A stretch of DNA of 64,000 bases from Chloroflexota bacterium (lineage in GTDB: Bacteria; Chloroflexota; Anaerolineae; UBA7937; B3-Chlor): positions 124,001-188,000 of the forward strand of contig JAUVXJ010000006.1 in the NCBI GenBank assembly GCA_030603665.1, in the 5' to 3' direction. The notes below the pieces were generated by a model. It was not told the DNA's origin, searched no databases, and worked only from the letters and a program-made list of their open reading frames with translations. A program made the translations under genes and the position numbers. Positions 59,609 to 64,000 of this stretch are shown here, in pieces; the stretch's first letter is position 1; each line of letters begins with the position of its first letter.

Positions 59609-61213
59609 ATGGCACAACAATCTTGGAGTTCCGAGGTGAGATCCGCGCTCCAATCCTGGGCCGCCAGGCGAGAGCTGCAGCGTTTCAACCGCCAGATGCT
59701 GAAGCGGATGGTGGTGGACGCCGTGCTGGTCAACCTGCCCCTGGCTCTGGCCCTCTTTGCCCGCTACCTGGTGGCCTCCTTCAGTCAGACGGGCGCCTTC
59801 TTCGTAGACCGGGACCTGATGGGCAGCTTCCTCTCCATCTACCTCAAGTCGGCGTGGATTCTGACCCTGCTCGCACTGATCATCTTCTACATCAGCGGCT
59901 TCTACACGCGGGGCCGGATGTACATCGGCCGGTACAAGGCCCTGGTCATCCTCCAGGCGGTGACCCTCACCTACCTGGCCTTTGGCTCTCTGGTATTCCT
60001 GGCAGGGGCCAACATCGGCCTGCCCAGAAGCGTGCTCCTGGTGGCCTGGCTGCTCACGCTGCTGGGCATCGGCGGGGTGAGGGTGATCTTCATCCTCATC
60101 GAGAGAGAGGTCTTGCGGGACCTGGGCGCGGTCAATGGAGTGGAGGTGGCGGATCCCCGCAGCGTCCTCGTCGTCGGTGGGGCAGGCTACATCGGCTCCG
60201 TGCTGGTGCGCAAGCTCCTGGCCCGAGGCTGGCGGGTGCGGGTGCTGGACCGCCTGCTCTACGGCGAGGAAGCCCTCTCTGAGCTGTACGGTCGGCAGAA
60301 CTTCGAGCTCATCCAGGGCGACTTCAGAAATGTGGAGGCGGTGGTCAGGGCGGTGCGGAGCATGGGCGCCATCGTCCATCTGGGCGCGGTGGTGGGCGAC
60401 CCGGCGTGCGCCCTGGACGAGGAGTTCACCTTCGACGTCAATCTGGCCGCCACCAGGATGATCGCCGAGGCGGGGAAGGGGTACGGCATCCGCAGGTTCA
60501 TTTTCGCCTCCTCTTGCAGCGTCTACGGCGCCAGCGACGAGATTCTGGACGAGCGCTCGCAACTGGCTCCCCAGTCCCTCTACGCCAGGACCAAGATCGA
60601 GTCCGAAAGGCTGCTGCTTTCCATTCAGTCGGAGAGCTTCTCCCCCGTGTTGCTGCGCTTCGCCACCGTGTGCGGGATGTCCCACCGGCCCAGGTTCGAC
60701 CTGGTGGTCAATCTCCTGGCCGCCCAGGCGGCGTTCGAGGGCAAGATCAGCATCTTCGGCGGCGACCAATGGCGCCCCTTCATCCACGTCGATGACGTGG
60801 CAGAGGCCATCATCAGATGTCTGGGAGCGCCCTGGGAACTGGTGGGGGGCGAGGTTTTCAACCTAGGCTCGGACATGGGAAATCTGCGGCTGGTGGAACT
60901 GGGCAACATCGTCAAAGAAACGGTGCCCAGCGTCCAGGTCTCCGTGGAGTGCAGCGCAGAGGACGAGCGCAACTACCGGGTCTCCTTCGAGAAGATAGTG
61001 CGCGTTCTTGGTTTCGAGGCCCAGAAGACTGTGCAGGATGCTGTGCTGGAGATCGTCCAGGCGGTGGAGCGGCAGCAGATCACCAACTATCGCAGGCCAG
61101 AGTACAGCAACGTCAAGTGGCTAAGCGAGAACGGCGAGACCGCCATCACCATGGTGCCCAACATCTACTCCGTGGTCATGAGGATGCCCGAGGGTTTGTC
61201 CGCCACAGGGTAG
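59609..61213 (+). CDS. membrane-anchored GalE-like NAD-dependent epimerase/dehydratase
   Basis: The 534-residue protein has four N-terminal hydrophobic spans (residues about 35-170) like those of the PglF/WbpM/CapD polysaccharide enzymes. Its catalytic half is an extended SDR of GalE type, not a CapD type: VLVVGGAGYIGSVLV, FASSCSVYGA, the YxxxK pair in SLYARTKIESER, and FIHVDDVAEAI. It should act on an NDP-sugar at the inner face of the membrane. The fusion of this membrane domain with this SDR type is unusual. It is preceded by a long repeat-rich spacer and followed by ftcD after 91 bases. Confidence 0.8.
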   Translation: MAQQSWSSEVRSALQSWAARRELQRFNRQMLKRMVVDAVLVNLPLALALFARYLVASFSQTGAFFVDRDLMGSFLSIYLKSAWILTLLALIIFYISGFYTRGRMYIGRYKALVILQAVTLTYLAFGSLVFLAGANIGLPRSVLLVAWLLTLLGIGGVRVIFILIEREVLRDLGAVNGVEVADPRSVLVVGGAGYIGSVLVRKLLARGWRVRVLDRLLYGEEALSELYGRQNFELIQGDFRNVEAVVRAVRSMGAIVHLGAVVGDPACALDEEFTFDVNLAATRMIAEAGKGYGIRRFIFASSCSVYGASDEILDERSQLAPQSLYARTKIESERLLLSIQSESFSPVLLRFATVCGMSHRPRFDLVVNLLAAQAAFEGKISIFGGDQWRPFIHVDDVAEAIIRCLGAPWELVGGEVFNLGSDMGNLRLVELGNIVKETVPSVQVSVECSAEDERNYRVSFEKIVRVLGFEAQKTVQDAVLEIVQAVERQQITNYRRPEYSNVKWLSENGETAITMVPNIYSVVMRMPEGLSATG

Positions 61214-61304
61214 CCCTCATGGTTCTGGCTATCCTTTCCCGTCTACAGATCACCCCCCAAGAAATGTGGACCCTGCCACCTCGGCTTTGTAAGGAGTAGG
61301 GAAG

Positions 61305-62816
61305 ATGAGAAGAATCGTGGAGTGCGTGCCCAACTTCAGCGAGGGCCGCCGCAGCGACGTAGTGGAGCAGATCAAAGGCGCCATCGCCTCCGTCTCGGGC
61401 GTCAAGCTCCTGGATGTGGAGATGGACGCCGACCACAACCGCTGTGTGATCACCTTTGCTGGCAAACCGGAGGCGATGGAGGAGGCTGCCTTCCGGGGCA
61501 TAGAGCGGGCCGCTCAGCTCATCGACATGGACCAGCATCAGGGAGAGCACCCCCGCCTGGGCGCCACGGACGTGGTCCCCTTCGTCCCCATCTCCGGCGT
61601 GACCATGGAGGATTGCGTGCTGATGGCCCGCCGGCTCGGCGAGAGGGTGGGCACTGAGCTGGGAATACCGGTCTACCTGTACGAGAAGGCCGCCACCAGG
61701 CCGGAGAGGGTCAACCTGGCCCACGTCCGCCGAGGGGAGTACGAGGGGCTGAAGGAGGAGATCGCCACAGAAGCCCACCGGGAGCCCGATTTCGGTCCAC
61801 GGCAAGTGGGCAAGGCAGGGGCCACAGTCATCGGGGCCCGGGAACCCCTCATCGCCTACAACGTCTACCTGAACACCCCCGACCTGAAGGTAGCCCAGGC
61901 CATCGCCCGCGCCGTACGCCACTCCACCGGCGGGCTGCGCTTCGTCAAGGCCCTGGGCCTGTACATCGAACAACGCGGCCTGGTGCAGGTCTCCATGAAC
62001 CTCACCGACTACCGCCGCACGCCGGTGCACCGTGTGGTGGAGATGATCAGGAGAGAAGCGGCGCGGTACGGAGTCAACGTGGTTAGCAGCGAACTGGTGG
62101 GTCTTATCCCCAGACAGGCCCTGCTGGACGCCGCGGAATACTACCTCCAGATAGAGGACTACAAGCCGGAGATGGTGCTGGAGAGCCACCTGGAGGAGCC
62201 CGAGACCATACCCCTACCCTTCCTGGACGCCGTGACCGCGGGGACACCCACCCCGGGAGGCGGCAGCGTCGCTGCTCTGGCGGGGGCGCTGGCAGCTTCC
62301 CTGGCGAGCATGGTTTGTAACCTCACTCTGGCCAAGAAGCCGGAAGTGCCTGCCTCTGAGACCGTGCAAAAGGTGCTGGAGCGCTCCGAGAGGTTGAGAG
62401 GGGAGCTCAGCACGCTCATCGAGCAGGATGCCAGCGCCTATCAAGGGGTCCTGGAGGCGTACCGTCTGCCCAAAGCCAGTTCCCAGGATAAGAAACAGCG
62501 CTCGGCGGCGATCCAGGAGGCTATGGAGCAGGCTGCCAGAGTGCCACTGCGAGCGGCGGAGGAGGCGGTCGAGGTCCTGGAGCTCCTGCCGTCGATCCTG
62601 GAGACCGGGCTCAGCAGCGCCGCCAGCGACGTGGGCGTGGCAGCGTACATGGCCCAGGCCGCCGTGAAAGGCGCAGCCCTCAACGTCCGTACGAACCTGG
62701 GATCCCTGCGGGATGAGACCCTCGCTGCCAGCCTGGAAGAGCAGCTTCGCTCCCTGGAGGATCGCTCTGGGCAGTCGATGGCCGCCCTGGAGCGGGACCT
62801 GGCCGCCAGGATCTGA
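61305..62816 (+). CDS. ftcD: bifunctional glutamate formimidoyltransferase / formimidoyl-THF cyclodeaminase
   Basis: The 503-residue fusion has an N-terminal formiminotransferase (IVECVPNFSEGRR at the start; LLDVEMDADHNRCV with the catalytic-region histidine; GEHPRLGATDVVPFVPI) to residue ~300. A cyclodeaminase follows from ~305 (TPGGGSVAALAGALAASLASMV). It passes the formimino group of formiminoglutamate to tetrahydrofolate and then releases ammonia, giving methenyl-THF. This two-domain form is like the animal enzyme and is common in some bacteria. AAGGAG lies eight bases before the ATG. Other histidine-degradation genes are not in the window. Confidence 0.92.
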   Translation: MRRIVECVPNFSEGRRSDVVEQIKGAIASVSGVKLLDVEMDADHNRCVITFAGKPEAMEEAAFRGIERAAQLIDMDQHQGEHPRLGATDVVPFVPISGVTMEDCVLMARRLGERVGTELGIPVYLYEKAATRPERVNLAHVRRGEYEGLKEEIATEAHREPDFGPRQVGKAGATVIGAREPLIAYNVYLNTPDLKVAQAIARAVRHSTGGLRFVKALGLYIEQRGLVQVSMNLTDYRRTPVHRVVEMIRREAARYGVNVVSSELVGLIPRQALLDAAEYYLQIEDYKPEMVLESHLEEPETIPLPFLDAVTAGTPTPGGGSVAALAGALAASLASMVCNLTLAKKPEVPASETVQKVLERSERLRGELSTLIEQDASAYQGVLEAYRLPKASSQDKKQRSAAIQEAMEQAARVPLRAAEEAVEVLELLPSILETGLSSAASDVGVAAYMAQAAVKGAALNVRTNLGSLRDETLAASLEEQLRSLEDRSGQSMAALERDLAARI

Positions 62817-62835
62817 CGACAGGCAGGGACGAGAA

Positions 62836-63447
62836 TTGGGACGGAAGTTGACATGCCTCGCCGTGGTCTTGCTCCTCGCCCTGGTCGTCGTGGCTGCCCT
62901 CTTCGCGGTCACCTACCGCACCATAGACCAGCGAAGCGGCCGAGATGAGAGCCGGCCAGCCGACGTGATTCTGGTCTTGGGCTCGGCTGTGTGGCCCAAC
63001 GAGCAGCCCAGCCCGTCGTTGCGCGCCCGCACCCAGCGAGCCATACAGCTGTACCACGAGGGCTACGCGCCGCATCTGCTCCTCTCAGGTGGTCTGGGGC
63101 GCTACCCACCCGAGGAGGCTGAGGTCATGCGCCGCCTGGCGGTGGAGGCGGGCATACCTCAGGAAGCCCTTTTCCTGGACAAGGAAGCCCACTCCACCTG
63201 GGAGAGCATGCAGAAAGCGCGGGAGATCATGGAACAGCAAGGATGGGAGACCGCCATCGTGGTCAGCGATCCCTTCCACATGCATCGCTCCCTGCTCATG
63301 GCTGGTGACGCTGGCATCCAGGCCTACGGCGCGCCCGCACTGGACAGCTCCACCTACACCGTTCCCGCGAGGAGAGGGTTCTACACCTCTCGAGAGGTCC
63401 TGGCGCTGTGGTGGTATCTCCTGCAGCGCACGTTCAATCCAGCCTGA
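62836..63447 (+). CDS. DUF218 / YdcF-SanA-like membrane-anchored protein
   Basis: The 203-residue protein has a single N-terminal membrane anchor (LTCLAVVLLLALVVVAALFAV). A DUF218 domain follows: DVILVLGSAVWPNEQPSPSL, LLLSGGLGRYPPEEAEVM, EAHSTWESMQ and VVSDPFHMHRS with the conserved histidines. YdcF/SanA-type proteins act in envelope biology, and some bind nucleotide-like ligands; the reaction is unknown. TTG 62836 is the best start (GGGACGAG upstream) because earlier in-frame codons lie inside ftcD. Confidence 0.8.
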   Translation: MGRKLTCLAVVLLLALVVVAALFAVTYRTIDQRSGRDESRPADVILVLGSAVWPNEQPSPSLRARTQRAIQLYHEGYAPHLLLSGGLGRYPPEEAEVMRRLAVEAGIPQEALFLDKEAHSTWESMQKAREIMEQQGWETAIVVSDPFHMHRSLLMAGDAGIQAYGAPALDSSTYTVPARRGFYTSREVLALWWYLLQRTFNPA

Positions 63448-63464
63448 GGAGGTGAAGGCAGATC

Positions 63465-64000
63465 ATGACGGCCAAGCAGTTCTTCATCAAGGAAGGGCGC
63501 CTGCGCCCTACCTGGCGGGCGATCTCTTACACCCTGGCTCTGCTGGTGGGGTCCTTCGTGATTCAGATACCCTTGGTCATCTTCCTCGTCGTGGCCGTCG
63601 CGGTGGGGGCCGTCGACGAGGCCAGCTTACTGGATTTGGCGGCCTCCCGACCGCTACTGGTGCTCAGCACTCTGATCAATCTGATCCTCATCCTGCCTCT
63701 GACCTACCTCTTCCGCCGCTTCCTCGACGGTGAGACCGTGCTCAGCCTGGGTCTGGCAAGGACCCGAGGATGGCTGAGGGACGTGGTCGCGGGACTGCTT
63801 CTGGGCGCGGTGCTCATTGCAGCGATCTTCGCGGTGGAATGGGCCATGGGCTGGCTCACCGTGGAGGGCTTCCGGTGGCAGGTCCAATCGCCCCTCTTGA
63901 TCATGGCCAACCTCCTCATCTATTTCCTGCTCATGGTCGCTGTGACTTTTTACGAGGAACTGGCCTATCGCGGCTACATCCTCCAGAACCTGAACGCCGA
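63465..64000 (+). CDS. CPBP-family intramembrane metalloprotease, N-terminal part (runs off window)
   Basis: The visible 178 residues contain five or more hydrophobic spans and the family signature FYEELAYRGYIL (EE-x3-R), the first catalytic motif of CAAX-protease-like CPBP/Abi proteins. The second (F-x3-H) and third motifs would lie beyond the right edge. Such proteins cut prenylated or membrane peptides, or protect against bacteriocins. ATG 63465 follows GAGGTGAAGG. The gene starts 17 bases after the DUF218 stop, probably in the same transcript. Confidence 0.85.
   Translation, partial: MTAKQFFIKEGRLRPTWRAISYTLALLVGSFVIQIPLVIFLVVAVAVGAVDEASLLDLAASRPLLVLSTLINLILILPLTYLFRRFLDGETVLSLGLARTRGWLRDVVAGLLLGAVLIAAIFAVEWAMGWLTVEGFRWQVQSPLLIMANLLIYFLLMVAVTFYEELAYRGYILQNLNA

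Noticed and set aside
1-64000. CRISPR array, tRNA or rRNA genes
   Set aside because: No regularly spaced direct repeats, no CCA-ended cloverleaf and no conserved rRNA stretches were noticed by eye; a tRNA or small RNA scan was not possible.

Overview
The window reads as bacterial chromosome of fairly high GC with textbook sigma-70 type promoters and Shine-Dalgarno sites. The gene styles (GT39 glycosyltransferases with TPRs and a shared C-terminal domain, two AP-superfamily enzymes in a polysaccharide locus, an FtcD fusion, an SBBP propeller) would fit a Chloroflexota (Anaerolineae-like) genome, but no marker gene is present, so that assignment is an inference.

1-34.6 kb is a cell-surface polysaccharide locus. 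The left half (1-20 kb) is loosely packed, with long spacers that hold decayed genes. It carries GT39-type membrane glycosyltransferases, GT2 enzymes, methyltransferases, an LPG-synthase-like membrane protein, a DUF3604/PHP lipoprotein, a secreted eight-blade SBBP propeller, a WecE-type aminotransferase and an O-antigen ligase/polymerase. The right half is one tight run of twelve genes (21885-34589) behind a consensus promoter at 21794-21822. It encodes an AP-superfamily hydrolase, a Wzx-type flippase, a complete WbpD-E-B-A-I set predicted to make UDP-ManNAc3NAcA from UDP-GlcNAc, GT4 and GT2 transferases, a GNAT acetyltransferase, a second sugar aminotransferase and a small PglC-like phosphoglycosyl transferase. 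Together these supply precursor synthesis, priming, extension, flipping and polymerisation.

34.6-43.1 kb is accessory. It has a four-part CBS-HEPN-DUF7662-DUF4268 protein, an ArsR/SmtB repressor with a visible promoter and operator, a P1B-4 metal ATPase, a glycine-amidinotransferase homologue paired with a saccharopine-dehydrogenase-like enzyme, a DUF433 antitoxin-like protein and a Nif3 protein.

43.3-59.1 kb is a minus-strand defence and DNA-processing block. It has a coupled DUF6361 - PLD nuclease - helicase operon, an Mrr restriction enzyme, a YhaM-type exoribonuclease and an AddB-AddA helicase-nuclease pair. Partial copies of gene 3' ends lie next to inserted genes twice: a yhaM 3' copy beyond mrr and a nif3 3' copy beyond the DUF433 gene. 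A third nif3 fragment lies at 36.56 kb. mrr and addBA have closely similar promoters.

59.1-64 kb has palindromic and dispersed intergenic repeats, then a membrane-anchored GalE-like epimerase, FtcD, a YdcF/SanA-like DUF218 protein and the start of a CPBP protease. No rRNA, tRNA or CRISPR array was seen.
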